This document shows positions 33,246 through 45,339 of a DNA stretch of 64,000 nt, in pieces. A model generated the notes under the pieces. That model searched no databases. It saw only the letters and a list, made by a program, of their open reading frames with translations, and was not told where the DNA came from. A program made the position numbers and the translations under genes. The stretch's first letter is position 1. Each line of letters opens with the position of its first letter. The DNA comes from Euptelea pleiosperma (Eukaryota; Streptophyta; Magnoliopsida; Ranunculales; Eupteleaceae): assembly GCA_035048495.1 (NCBI GenBank), contig CM068551.1:19656248-19720247 (forward strand), read 5' to 3'.

Positions 33246-36200
33246 TTAAAGCCACCCCTTTTTCTTCCTCGGTATCATCTCTGCAATAATGGGGTAGCTG
33301 AGAACTAAAATAAAGAATGAGAAGGAAACCTGTCCAAACATCTCATCATAACTCCTCTCAATGATCATTCTTCTTGCTCCGCCAATGAAGCATCCCATGT
33401 TCAGAATGACCAGGAAATTCGAAGGAACCATTAGAAAACTAGCCCCTTGGAGATCAAATTCACCCTTTTGATACTTCTTAAGTTGTTCCTTGTCGACAAT
33501 TTTATTCGTTAGTTGGAATTGGTCCTTCTTTAAACCAATCCATTTCGTAATAACATCCAAACATCCAAAAAAATGAGATGTAACTGACTTTACCATCCAA
33601 ATTCTCTGCTCATTCCACCATGTCCTTAAGGTTCCACCACTGGAGAGGACCTCCAATAGATGCTGACAAAGGGTAGATACATAAACAATCGAAAACACAA
33701 GAAACCATGGATTTGAAACCTGTGACAGGGGATCAAAATAAAACCATAATGTTACTATTGGAGTATATATTCAGTTGGATTAGTTTTAGCATTACAATAA
33801 GTTGTGTGACGTGCACCCAGGGTTGTCACGATACAAGTTAAGGACTAAGGCGAAAACTCTATATAAGGCCTTTTTTATATATTTAATATATATATATATA
33901 TGATATTAATTAAAAAATTAAACTCTATATTATTGGAAATCATTATATAAAAACTATTCTTGATAATAAAAAATGACTCCCGGTGCAGTCAATGCAGAGG
34001 ACTCTCGTGGCCCTACATAGATCATTTTTGGGTCCAATGACTGCACGAATGTTCAGCCTGCCTATGGGTGGATAAACACACTGAAAATCAGCTTGATTGA
34101 TGATTTATAGCCATTGGATTTACTACCCAAAAAACATGCTTGAATCCAACGGCTAGAATCATGTTCTAAAAAGTACTAAAATCTATCGCTATAATGGGTG
34201 GGCTAAAAATCCATGTCGTTAGTCGGACTTGGGTTGGGGGCCTTAGACGATCCGCCTTAATTGTCTTAAGGTAGAGTCGGCCTTGAGTGCACTATATCAT
34301 TATTGGTGTATCTCATACAATATTTCCATGGTTGTCAAGATTAAGAAGAATCCATAAAGGTGCGTTTATTACCTTGGGGTACAAGGGGATGGCGTTCAAG
34401 AGGCATAGCTGAGGGACGATACCATAGACCAGTAAAGCGACGGAAAAGAGAGGTAGGAATGCAAAGTAACCATAGCACATGCTTTGAAGAATGGACATTC
34501 TTCGCATCCCGTATGTGAGGGGACAAAACTTTGAAAGACCAATTTGGAACCACCCAGAGCTCCATTTCATTTGTTGGACTATAGAATCCTTCATATTCAT
34601 AGCTGCACAACCCAAGAAAGCTGGCCTCGAAGGATAACTATAAACAGAAGTCCACCCTTTGCAATGCAGAAGATAGCCCGTAAAGGAACTCTCCAACAAA
34701 CAATCATACGAGAAACCGATCTGCTAGTGAAACAATATTAAATCGGATTTTATGACTTTGATTAAGCAATGAATAATAATAATAATAATAATAATAAGAT
34801 GATGATGAAATTTTTTGTCAATGGAACTTGCCTCGTCACCCCATTTCGCATCTTTTTCGAAGGCACATGTCGCCAAAAATTGGGCCTCTTGTAACAGTGC
34901 TTGTGATGAATCTCCATTGTCGATGACGTTAGATTCATAGTTTTGGAATAGTGATTCGATAAACTTATCGGAGGGACCGAAGAACCTTTTCGGTTGAGAC
35001 AGATAAACATCTAGATACCCAATTTGAAATTTAGTATAAACACTTTCTCAATTATACTTATTTTAATTATTAATAAATAAAAAAAATGTTCATATTACAG
35101 TATGTTCTATGTTGATCCTTTTAAACCCCATTAGAAAAGGATAAAAAACTTTGTTGGGCTTCAAAGTTTTTGTATCCATGCACCCCTCAAAAATGTCAAC
35201 TCTTGTTTTCCTCCATTCAAAGGCTGTGACAATTTCATAAACTATTAGAAGAAAGAATGGCATAAGTATAAATAGTTTAATAAATCATGGGAAATTGTTA
35301 TATGTAGAAAAGTCATTTTGCACTTTTAGAGTGAATGATGCCTGATTTGTTTTGGGGTGCCCAGCTTAAAGAAATGGGTACCCATAGAGACACCTTTTGT
35401 TTTGACTAGTGACTGGGAAACCAGCGGAGATGCTCCAAATCCAGCAAGGGGTGGGTCGGTGGGCCCTAAGAGTGTCACGTGGCATTTTGAGGGATGGACA
35501 TCAAAGTCTTTCTCTTCAAAAAGGATAAATAAAGGAATAAATAATAGAGAACAAGTATTTCTCCTCCTGCAACGTACCTTCTTGCTTGGGACTTCCATAT
35601 AATGCTTGCCTCTTCATGTAAAAGCCTGTACCACACAATAGAGGTCCACTAAGCCCATCCATACCTTGCCACTTAATCTGAAATGGGATCCAAAATTCGA
35701 AAAAAAATCATCAAAATTCAAGCAGAGGACAGGAAGACTTTGTTTCTAACTAAATGTATATACCTTGTAAGCTGCTCTCGCTTGGCTATCGTAGATATCA
35801 TTCTTGCTGACGTTGTAGAAGATCTGAGGAAATTGAACAAAAGCTAGAGAACGAGATTTCTGGGGGTCAAGGTGAAAACACATGGCCCGTCGAGCTGAGG
35901 TTGGATCATTGCAGTACATATCGCAATCTAAAACCAGAAAGTAAGGAGCATTGCTTATTATGCCGGACACGCGAAGCTGCACCACCAATGGTTATGTTAG
36001 TCGAGAAAGATGAGAGAGAGAGAGAGAATGGTTGTAAACTTGTAATACTTACAAGGGCGTTAAGAGCTCCGGCCTTGAAACGATGAGGATATGTTGGCCT
36101 TCTTTCACGAGAAACGTAAACAAGACGGGGCATCTTTGTTTCCTCCTCTTCATTCCCTCCTTTTCATCACGTATGATCTACAAAATAGCGCATCGGCATC

Positions 36201-39200
36201 ACACGATCAATCAATTTCTTCTTTTATCATCTAAGAGTGTGCCACATGGCTCATATTGCACCCTGTCATCGGCCTCCATGACAGGGCCCTGTCATCAAAG
36301 TTTTACTCGCAAGGAGATCACCCTCACAAAAATTTAAATCATCATTCTGATATTAGTAGCCTAGTTTACAAGTTGAAGAATTATGGACCATTTATTTTTT
36401 TTTACCATTAACTTGAAACCCACGTTTGATGGGGTTAGAAATTTCAGAATGGTCTGATTTTTTGTAGGGGTGATCTATATGGTGAGGAGATGATCCTCAC
36501 CAAAAATCAGACATTGATTTATCTTCCATGTTTGTACACAAAAATTGGTGTGAAATCTAGCACACCACCATATACTACAAGGGATTGTCTCGATAGTCAA
36601 GGGGTGTCAATCCGGCCCTGTCCCTGCCCTTTTAAAGCCCTAAAAAGATGACTTTTTTATAAATTTCAAGCCCGTAGGGACGGGCCAGGCCCAAATATGT
36701 GAGGCCCTTCTAAATAAGGGCCGGGCCAGGGTCACACTCAAGGGAGCCCGGCCCTTAGCAAATCATCTATGTTATATTTATTTTTTAAAACTATATTCTA
36801 TAAAATAACGCACATAGTGCATCTTTTTTTTAGAAAATGATAAGCTAAGTGCATGCTATATTCAAAACTAAATTAAGTTGTCTTTTTTTTTTATATAAAA
36901 AATGGTTGTTCTAAGGTCACCTATCGTTAGGCACTTAAACTGTTAATGAGAGTTCCAAGTTACCTAGGGCATCAAACCCTTTTTTGAAAAATAAAACATA
37001 CAAAAGAAATGGGGGAAACCGGTTGGCATGGTCTTCCGGTTTCCTTACGTATATATATCACAACGTTATTGGTGTTGGACACTACAATTATCTAAAAAAG
37101 ATATAATTTTAGGCAATTGTCAAATGATTGAGCCATTCCAAAATTATGATCGATCCAAAATCGTTCCTATTTTAAAAAATTTAAGAATGGTTCAAAATCA
37201 TTCCAAAATGACTTTTTCTAATATAAAGTACTACCCCTGTAAAATTGTGGACATTTGCACTACTTTCTGGTAGTTTCAATTTGTTGCGTCTCTTGCTTTG
37301 ATTGGAGCTTTTTTTCATTTATCGTAAACAGACTTTTTAACTTTTGATTTCATGACCAAAATGCCCTAACCTTTTATAAATTATGAAAATACCAATTGTC
37401 CCTTCAACGTACAGACCTGCAATTAATGCGTCAGTTCATTACTTAAGTACGCTATTTCCTTGTGGCCTGATGACTATTTTGAAATTTAGATTTTCTTAGA
37501 GTAAAAATCTGAACCATCCTTTTTCTAATGAATTAAAGTCTTCCACGTGGCACTTTCTTTTCTTTTTACTAGGGGAATATGAAAATGAACAATTGATGAT
37601 GGACTACATTATGAGACATGTGGCACAATCTTAAGGACCACTGACGGCATGGATGTTTAGTCTAGCCTAAGTAGACTTACAGACCAATCTGATTGGTGAT
37701 TTATAGGCAATGGATTAAGCATCTCATTAATTGAGAGATTTTAATCCGTTTGATTTAAGAAATTCTTTGGGCGATTAGATTGGATAGCTGGAGATCATCA
37801 ATCATGACGATTGTAATTGGTGTGTAGCTCTAAGGTGGACCTACAAACCAAAAATCAACATAATTGGTATATTATATCCATTATATTTCATGGGTTGATT
37901 TTCTCCAGTGGGATTCAAAGATTATTTTGGATACTAAAATCCAATGTCTACAATCATCAATCAAGCTGATTTTTGGAATATATGTCTACCTAGGGATGAG
38001 CCAAACATCCATTGATCTCTAAGAGTATGCCACATGGATTTTTAAGTGTAGCTGAAGAAAAATAAGTTTGATTAGTGATTTTGAAGCGTTGGATTGGAGT
38101 CATTTTAATTTCATGGGTTGATATATAACCGTTGATTCGAGCACTATCTAAGGTACAAAGATCCAATGGTTTCAAACCTTTAGATCTGTGGACAGATACC
38201 CAAATCATCCTATTAGTGATTTCAAACCGACTTACCAAAATCAGCATATTAGTGATTTCAAACCTAATAAGCCTATTACTATTTCAAGCCTTTAGATCCT
38301 TGGACTGAAGTACCAAAATCAGCTTATATTAGTGATCGATTTCAAACCTTTAGATCTTGTACCTCAAATAAGATCAAATTCTACAGTTAAAAATCAAACC
38401 ATGAAAATGAGTCCCGTCCAACGCTTTAAAATCACTAATCAAACTTATTTTTAGTGTCCGACTATACTTAAAAAATGCAACATATCATATTCTTAGAGAC
38501 TAATGACCGTATAGATGTTTTGGCTCATGCATAGGTAAACTTATATACCGAAAATCAATTTGATTGAAGATTTCTAGACATTGGATTTTAGTACCCAAAA
38601 TAATCTTTAAATCTCACAGTAGAAAAAGACTAAAAGGTTTCATTTTCAAACCTTAACGGTTTACTTCTGTAACTAAAAAATTATGATCCTTCATCGAAAA
38701 ATCTATATAGATTAAATCAGAAAACACGTTACCAAACCAAGTGCATTATTAAAGCATCTACATTATAAAGTAAATTATAATACTTTTCTTCTAGGCCCTA
38801 GCCCTACCCTAACCCAGCCCTAGCCCTGCAGGGTAGGGCTAGGGCCTAACCGGTTCAGGCCCTCTAAGGGCTAAGGGCCTCACCTTTATAAGTGAGGGTA
38901 GGGCGAGGGTCGGGCTAGGCCCTATCCTGGCCCAACCCTTTGACAGCCTCATCCCCTTTTGGATTATGCGATCCGAGATGGGATCGGCCGAACCGTGGTT
39001 GCAAAAATACCCGGGCTATTCCGGTCTGGATCGAGATCGGAGCCCACCGATCCGATCCAAACCATGTCTGTCTCGCCCAAGTTCTCTGTTTTTTGAAAGA
39101 TTTTCACACCGTCTCGGGCGAGTTGGCTGATCCCACCAATCCAGCCTCCGATCTGGATTGGGATCGGAGCCCACCGATCCAGCCTCCAATCCGAGACTTC

Positions 39201-40131
39201 GAACCATGGTTATACTTGGTCAGACTTTTGATATATGACATTCCATCGAGTGGTGGATAACCGGCTCTAGAATTTTTCTGATCAATTTTAAACCGTGGAT
39301 TAGATTAACGCATAGTTGCATACCTCAATGACAGGTGGGCGATCTTGATTCGTACAGATGCTTCTTTCTCCTACCCTCTCCACACGTTCCTTAAACACCT
39401 CGTACTTCGACTGCATTTAAAAAAATGTCACAATTTCATTGGTCTCTGCAAAAAGTTAGTTTACAAAGTCATCACTCCGTTAAAATAAACTCAAAAATCA
39501 AACCCACTTTGATCTCTTCTTCCTCAGTTCTGAATTCATTGTTCCGGTGAAGACGATCATCATCTGCCAAGACTGAGAAAAAAGCTTCTGGACACCTGGT
39601 CTTCAGTCCATACTTCCTGCAGAAAGGAAGCCATGACTTTGCGAAGCAGTAAGCTTCTCGAATAGCGTACAAAGTAATGGAAGACCCCGCATCATCTGAA
39701 AGATACACAGAGAGCTTCTCTGGGGTGTAGTCAAGGCACATGGCTGACAATACGGTGTTCATCACCTCTAGTGTTGGCTCTTTCGTTGGATCAGCGGTGC
39801 AGATGAAGACGTCGATTCCCGGTAACTCTGCGTCCCCAGGAATCCTTTCTGGGTAGGCAGTGCGAGAGACAGGTCGCCAACGAAAAGCTGAAGTGAGGAA
39901 CCAAAGGAAGGAGAGAATAAGTTCAGAAGTGAAGATGAGAGACCATGCTAAGACTGGTATGTCTTCGGTGCTCTCGAAGAGACGTGAAACCCGATAGTAT
40001 AGTAAGGCTAGTACAGCTATCGAGTGGAAAAGAACGTGAAGTCTGTTAATGGTTGCACGAGGTTCCTGGACTTGGCCGTCGTGGAGAGGGAGGGTGGGGG
40101 TGGGTCTATTCTCACTCCCAAACACCTCCAT
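33246..40131 (-). CDS. CSLG: Cellulose synthase-like protein G (CSLG-C), frameshifted in exon 3
   Basis: Eight exons on the minus strand: 40131-39508, 39410-39324, 36177-36053, 35976-35764, 35677-35578, 35010-34832, 34720-34373 and 33719-33246. All junctions match CSLG-B. Exon 3 is 125 nt against 126 in CSLG-B because one base is missing in the segment before CCCCGTCTTG. As read, translation stops at 35958-35960 early in exon 4, before DCD. Otherwise about 716 residues would be encoded. Exon 2 is 6 codons shorter than in B. The DDGG motif is DDAG, the ED catalytic base is ES, and QxxRW is QQMKW. A downstream acceptor inside exon 3 could restore the frame but would drop about 12 residues. It is either a recent pseudogene or a base-call error. 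Confidence 0.82.
33970..34240. repeat. F1-related fragment in CSLG-C intron 7
   Basis: Same subfamily as 22190-22470 and 44095-44335 (GACTCCCGGTGCAGTC, GGTGGATAAACACACT, AATCATGTTCTAAAAAGTAC). It accounts for the longer intron 7 compared with CSLG-B. Confidence 0.65.
34830..34831 (-). other. GC donor site, CSLG-C intron 6
   Basis: The minus strand reads GACGAG|GCAAGT at the exon 6 boundary, matching CSLG-A and CSLG-B. The intron runs 34721-34831. Confidence 0.85.
36305..36535. repeat. F2 MITE fragment in CSLG-C intron 2
   Basis: F2 words AAGGAGATCACCCTCAC, ATGGGGTTAGAAATTTCAG and CTCACCAAAAATCAGACAT lie next to an F1 right end (CATCAAAGTTTTACTC, 36294). Intron 2 of CSLG-C has grown to 3.1 kb by such insertions. 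Confidence 0.7.
36600..38945. repeat. GGGCC word repeats at both ends of a 2.3-kb block
   Basis: At 36603-36765 are repeats of GGCCCGGGCC-like words following GGGTGTCAATCCGGCCC. At 38790-38945 are repeats of AGGGCTAGGGCC ending GGCCCAACCCTTTGACA. The two sets are in opposite orientation, so they may be arms of one element or two decayed foldbacks. They lie within intron 2 of CSLG-C. Confidence 0.5.
37600..38600. repeat. Chain of F1 fragments in CSLG-C intron 2
   Basis: Successive F1 cores (GCATGGATGTTTAGTC at 37648, CCAAACATCCATTG at 38000, GACCGTATAGATGTTTTGG at 38505), each incomplete. TTAGTGATTTCAAACC is repeated several times around 38210-38360, a small internal amplification. Confidence 0.6.
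38950..39215. repeat. GATCGG word-repeat foldback
   Basis: Repeats of GATCGGAGCCCACCGATCC in both orientations, bounded by GGCCGAACCGTGGTTGC and ACTTCGAACCATGGTTAT. Located in intron 2 of CSLG-C; a fragment is in CSLG-A intron 3. Confidence 0.65.
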
Positions 40132-40189
40132 TTCTTCTTCTCTTTTCTGTTCGTACTCGTCCGAGGTTGCCTAACCAGAACCTCTCTCG

Positions 40190-40197
40190 TTTAAATA
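40190..40197 (-). promoter_or_regulatory. TATA-like box of CSLG-C
   Basis: CCTTTATTTAAAC on the minus strand, about 60 bp before the start codon, is identical to the motif upstream of CSLG-B. Confidence 0.5.
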
Positions 40198-40274
40198 AAG
40201 GTTGGCAGCACGAGTTGTTACAGAGTCACCTGTTGTTGGATTCCATTTTTCTTAGGATCGTGATGTAACAAGAG

Positions 40275-40380
40275 TAAGCGAAGCCGATCACAGTCCAAAG
40301 TACGAGCCACGTGGCACACTCTTAGTGGACTCTGACCGTATGGATGTTTGGCCAATCACCCGGTGGACCTACAAACCTAA
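40275..40380. repeat. Truncated F1 MITE with G-box in CSLG-C upstream region
   Basis: Contains GAGCCACGTGGCACACTCTT and TATGGATGTTTGGCC, ending at CCTACAAACC. The palindromic CACGTG (40308-40313) lies 177 bp upstream of the CSLG-C start codon. Confidence 0.7.
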
Positions 40381-40409
40381 GTGTGAGGTATACCTTGTTA
40401 CATCACGAC

Positions 40410-41310
40410 CCTTCAAAAAAAAGGGCTTTTTTGCTTGATTTGCATTTCAACCAATGTTTCTAAAATATCTGAGTCTCACAGTAAACAAACAAAAATCCTC
40501 TTTTTTTTTATGATTTTTTTATTTTTTTGAGGATTGTCAACTCAAAACCTTTCCTCGTTTACTTTGGAACTACAAATTTAATGGTAAAGGTCTGAGTGCA
40601 CTTGATTGATTGTAGAGGGTTGATGACGGACCCTGGTACCCGGGCTTAGTCTTAGAGACCCCTGACCTTATGGATGTTTGGCCCAAGTAGGTGGACCTAC
40701 GGACCAATAATTAATCTGATTGTTAATTTTTTAAGTATTGGATTAGAGTCACTTTTCTGAGTTGATTTTATCCGTAGAATTTGAGCATTATTTGGGGTAC
40801 AAAGATCCAATGGTTTGAAATCACTAATCAAGCAGATATTTCGTATATGTAGCTCCACCTAGCGATGGGCCCAACATCTGTACGATTAGTGGCCTCTAAG
40901 AGTGTGCCACATGGCTTATATTGTGGTCCATCGTCATCGTTGATGAGGGACATCAGCGTGTTTAACAACCCGTGAATGTGGGTGCCATTGTTCAAAGATG
41001 TTATCTTGAAATATGTATAGTACTCCAATTTCCAATTTTGCTAATCAACCATCAAATTTGCAGTTCCAAAGTATATGAAGAAAGGTTTTGAGCTGACAAT
41101 CCTCAAAAAATAAAATCTTCAAAAAAAAAAAAAGATTTTTTGATTCTCCCTGCATCACACCCAATGTCATTATAGTCCTCATTTAAAAAATAATGGGATG
41201 GTCAAAGGGTGAGACGCAAATATTTTCGAAACATTGGGTGAGATGCAAATATTTTAGAAACATTGGATGAGATGCAAATTGCATCAATAAAGTAAGGGGG
41301 ACAAGAAAAA
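40410..41310. mobile_element. Long-TIR element with nested F1
   Basis: Inverted arms at about 40430-40585 and 41035-41300 share GATTTGCATTTCAACCAATG, TTTGAGGATTGTCAACTC and TACTTTGGAACTACAAATTT with complements on the right. The centre (40640-40930) is an F1 copy. Exact ends and target duplication not determined. Confidence 0.65.
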
Positions 41311-41981
41311 AAAAAAAACCAACGTGAAAAACTAGCTGGCAAGTGGCAAGGTTTCGAAGGTCGACATGGTGCAACTTTTTGCTATTGGAATAAGTGTGTT
41401 GCAAAACCAGACCGGGCGATCAGACTAGGTTGACTTGCTTAGACAGAGAAACCGGTACGGTTAATATAAAACTGGCACGTGAGAACGGGTGGGTTTTTAT
41501 ACAACCGAAGGCTTGACTGTCAAACCGATTGAACCGCCAGTTTGAATGAACCGATGTAAGAGAAAAAAAATCACATGATTTGAAAAAGGAGTATTCCTAA
41601 AGATTCCCTCATGTGATGCCCATCGTTTAACCCGAGCAATTTTTTTTGCCCTTGTCTTCGTTGACATTTTAATATAACCAGGGGAATGCCACGTGTGATG
41701 CACGTGCACCCAGCGGCGGAGCCAGTAAGGGGCCAGAGGGGGCACGTGCCCCCCTCAATTTTCAATTCGTTTGACAAGAATATTTTGTTGCCAAAAATAA
41801 CCTTAAAATCTAATTTAGTGCCCCTCCTCATATTTTAATCCTGTAAAGTGTCCTTCCTCACCCACCATATATTTTCTGAATTGTTTATATTGATAAGGGT
41901 ATTTGTATCTTTCTATACTTTTTATGTTTTGACTGAACAAATTAAATGCGCTCACATTCAAAGTTCAAACCATTAAAGCCG

Positions 41982-42387
41982 GAGTAAAACTTGTGTCAGC
42001 AAGATGTTGTGACGGAAGCCGGTCACAGAATTCAATACGAGCCACGCAGCATACTATTAGAGGACGATGACCATATGGATGTTTGGCCTGTCCCTCGGTG
42101 GACCGGTACACAAAAAATCAACTTGATTAAGGGATTTCTAACCGATTCAATTGAAGTTATTTTCTTGGGTTGATTTTAACGGTAGGAATTTGAGCATTAT
42201 TGAGCTTTATTTGGGTGCAAAAATCCAAAGGTTGTAAATCACTAATCAGCCTGATTTTTTAGTTTGTAGGTCCACCGAGGGACTGGACATACATCCATAT
42301 AAGCTCCCTCTGATCGTGTGCCACGTGTCTCGTATTGAGTGCTGTGACCGGCTTCCGTCACAACATCTTGTGACACAAGTTTTACTC
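41982..42387. mobile_element. F1 foldback MITE with target duplication, nested in hAT
   Basis: A 406-bp element from GAGTAAAACTTGTG to CACAAGTTTTACTC, flanked by TTAAAGCCG (41973-41981) and TTAAAGCCC (42388-42396), matching at 8 of 9 positions. G-box at about 42322. The nesting dates it after the hAT insertion. Confidence 0.85.
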
Positions 42388-42439
42388 TTAAAGCCCGTGT
42401 GTTACAGATTTAGCTGTTTTGGGCCAAAAATTTTATCTG

Positions 42440-43185
42440 AACATTCATTTTACACGGCATCCAGGCCGCACATTTAAATGTCACTTGGAAGAGAGAGATC
42501 CATGATGTATGGATGTTTTAAAAATATCCCTAGATGGCCATGTTGACCAACAGTCAGCTGGATTGGTGGTTTCTAATCATTGGATTTGAATCCTTTTTAT
42601 GGGTTGAATTTCAACCGTGAATGCAACAATTATTTTGGGTACTAAGATGCAATACTCAGAAAATACCAATCAAACTAATTTTTGGTCTATAGGTCCACCT
42701 AGCAACTTTTCAAACATCCGTACGGTCATAAATCTCTAATAATGTGCCACATGGCACTTTTAGGTGCGGCTTGACACCCATATATAAAACTGTAAGCATC
42801 GAAAAATTTCTCTCCTTAACTTTTACCATTATTAAAGAGTAGAACTTTGATGATGACCTCCATCGTCAAAGTTGATGTAGGACCACAGTGTGAACCACGT
42901 GGCATACTATTAGAGGTCACTGACCATATGGATGTTTGGGCAATCCCTAGGTATATGTACGGAAGAAAAATATGCCTGATTAGTGATTTTTAACCTTTAG
43001 ATCCGAGTACATCAAATAATGCTCAAAATCCACCGTTGAAAATAAAATATGAAAAAAAACTTTAATCCAACGGATAGAAATTACTAATCAGGATGAATTT
43101 TGGTATGTAGGTTCACCTAGGGTAGGCTAAATATCAATACAGTCAGTCATCTATAAGAACATGCCACGTGTCATTCCCTAGTATA
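42440..43185. repeat. Two further F1 copies nested in the hAT element
   Basis: A decayed copy at about 42480-42770 (TGTATGGATGTTTTAAAAA, CAAACATCCGTACGGTC) is followed by one from about 42835 (GAGTAGAACTTTGATGATG) to 43185, with CCACGTGGCATACTATTAG and its mirror. Confidence 0.7.
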
Positions 43186-43221
43186 GTGCCCCCCTAGAGC
43201 AAAATCCTAGCTCCGCCGCTG

Positions 43222-43702
43222 CGTGCACCTTACACGTGGAACACCCGTAGAGATCACTGATCGTATCGATGTTTGGCCCATCTCTAGGTGGGCCTATATG
43301 CAAAAAATCAGCCTGATTAGTGGCTTTTAAGGATTTGATTGGAGTCGTTTTCATAGGCTGATTTTTAACCATAGATTTCAAGCATTATTTGGGGGTACTC
43401 AGATCCAAAGGTTCGAAATCACTAATCAGACTGATATTTAATATATAGGTCCACCTAGGAATGGGACAAACATCCATAAGGTCAGTGGTCTCTAAGAGTA
43501 TGCCACGTGGATTATACTATTGTAGGACGTGGGCGTGCCAGACAACCTGAAGTATGTTTGGCCCATACTATTGTCCCTCATCATCTCTAAGAGTATGCCA
43601 CGTGGCTTATCTAATGAGGGAAGGTTTTACCTTTGAAAGTAGAGACGCCTCTAATTGTGTCACGTGCAAGCCACTACTGGTTGTTGCTTTATAATAGTAT
43701 AG
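43222..43702. repeat. F1-core repeat, right part of the hAT host element
   Basis: GATCGTATCGATGTTTGGCCC and later TTGTTGCTTTATAATAGTAT match 61285-61757 in order. This is the element into which the hAT inserted. Confidence 0.7.
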
Positions 43703-44090
43703 ATTTTTAAAAAACAAGATCTGGGGACTCGGATTATCTGACTCATATGTTCACCTGTGCTCTCAACCGGGGAAATCCAATAGTGGTTGACAGTGCCAAA
43801 CTAGCATTCACTGTACCAAAACTCATCCATCATTGGATTTCATGAAATTCACGGTCGAGAGCACGAGTGAACATTTGAGTCAGAAATTTTTGTCCGCAGA
43901 TCCCAACTCACCCTTTTTAAATTAGATTTGTATAATTTTATTGCTACAATATTAAGAAAAAAATATTTTGATTGTTAATATTTAAATATTAATAGCATCA
44001 ATTATAGCTATTACAATCATTATAAAATTGTCCTCGAAATTTGAAATAATCAATAATTTATTGATTGTTAACAATCCCCCACGGGCTCTG
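43703..44090. other. Unassigned intergenic sequence
   Basis: Holds a local inverted pair (CTGACTCATATGTTCACCTG with GAGTGAACATTTGAGTCAG, 43738-43885), perhaps a small foldback. No gene. Confidence 0.5.
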
Positions 44091-44094
44091 CCAC

Positions 44095-44745
44095 TGCTCG
44101 TTGCCCTACATAGATCGTTTTTAGGGCCCACTAACCGCATGGATGTTTAGCCCACCCCTTGGTGGATATATACACCAAAAATCAGCTTGATCAATAATTT
44201 TTAGCCATTGGATTAAGTACCCAAAAAATATACAGCTAGAATCAATCATAAAAAAGTGATAAAATCTATGTAGGGCCACGAGAGCCCTCTGCATCGACTG
44301 CATCCAAAGTCCTCTGCATCTAAATTTTTTCCAGATATTGTAAGAGTACTCGCCAAGGTTTAAAAGGGGGCCGTTATAACAGTATAACGGACTGGGGTGT
44401 TACCGTTCTTTCCGTTATAATGGCCGTTATAAAGAAATTGTAACGCTCAGGGGCAAAATGGAAAATAAAGGAAAAATGGAAAAGAAAATAAAAATAAAAA
44501 ACAGAAATAATGGCACTGAAATTCAACATTTAACAAAAATAACAAAAAATAACGGGAAAACGGAAAAATAACGGCCATTTTTTCACAAAAATTCCCAGAA
44601 AATAAGAGTCATTATTTCTGTTATAACGGAAAATAATGGCCTTCTTTTTTAAAGCGTTTTAACTGTACGTAACGGGGAAGGTCCAAATCCGTTATAACAG
44701 TCATTATTTTCGTTATAACGGCCGTTTTTAAAGCATGGTACTCAC
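44095..44745. repeat. F1-related copy followed by CCGTTATAACGG foldback
   Basis: 44095-44335 is the subfamily also seen in CSLG-C intron 7. 44353-44745 is a foldback from CCAAGGTTTAAAAGG to GGCCGTTTTTAAAGCATGG; its flanks GTACTCGC and GTACTCAC suggest a target duplication. Confidence 0.7.
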
Positions 44746-44759
44746 CCTTTTAAGTTGCC

Positions 44760-45069
44760 AGCTGATCTCATGAGCTGTCACTGACGATTTTTCCCTCAAA
44801 AATACCCCTCTAATAAAACCAAAAGGTCAAAGCCACCCACCCCTAAAACAACACTTAACAACTCCATCGCCTCTCCTCCAATTATCTTCGCATGGTCCCC
44901 GCTGGTCAGGTTTAAAAATAACACGTCTTTTTCTCCATTTTCTAACAGCTTGTATTGGATGCCAAAAGCTTGGAAAATGATTTTGTCATCCTATCCGTTG
45001 GATTCTCCTCAAGATTTGGTTTATGTGTATTCCAAAGATGTGAATGGTGCAGGCATATATATATATATA
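44760..45069. other. Unassigned intergenic sequence
   Basis: No gene seen. It ends in a short (TA) run at 45056-45072 into which the next F2 element is set. Confidence 0.5.
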
Positions 45070-45072
45070 TAT

Positions 45073-45335
45073 GGGTCGGGCTCGGGGGACACCCATTTTG
45101 GCCTACCAACATAGAAGATGAACCAATGGTAAGGAGATCATCCTCGCAAAAATTCAAATCATTCTGATATTCATAGACTGGTTTAGAAGCTGAAGAATTA
45201 TGGACCATTGATTTTTACCGTGTAACTTGAAAACCAGAAATTTCACAATGGGCTGATTTTTTGTTGGGGTGATCTATATAGTGAGGAGATCATCCCCACC
45301 AAAAATCATCCATTGATTCATCTTCTACGTCAGGA
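45073..45335. repeat. F2 foldback MITE, right end lost
   Basis: Starts GGGTCGGGCTCGGGGGACAC and follows the F2 order to CATTGATTCATCTTCTACGT. It abuts the (TA) run. Confidence 0.75.
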
Positions 45336-45339
45336 TCGG

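Larger units (their letters stand above)
41711..43221. mobile_element. hAT-like element with 8-bp target duplication
   Basis: Ends CAGCGGCGGAGC and GCTCCGCCGCTG are perfect complements, and CGTGCACC flanks both (41703-41710, 43222-43229). An 8-bp duplication and CAG-type ends fit hAT. A related repeat at 61280-61310 shows the uninterrupted target. No transposase frame; the interior holds nested F1 copies. Confidence 0.85.

Noticed and set aside
36600..38945. A single 2.3-kb transposon bounded by GGGCC repeats
   Set aside because: The two ends are inverted but diverged, no target duplication is seen, and the inside is a chain of unrelated F1 fragments; reported only as paired repeats.
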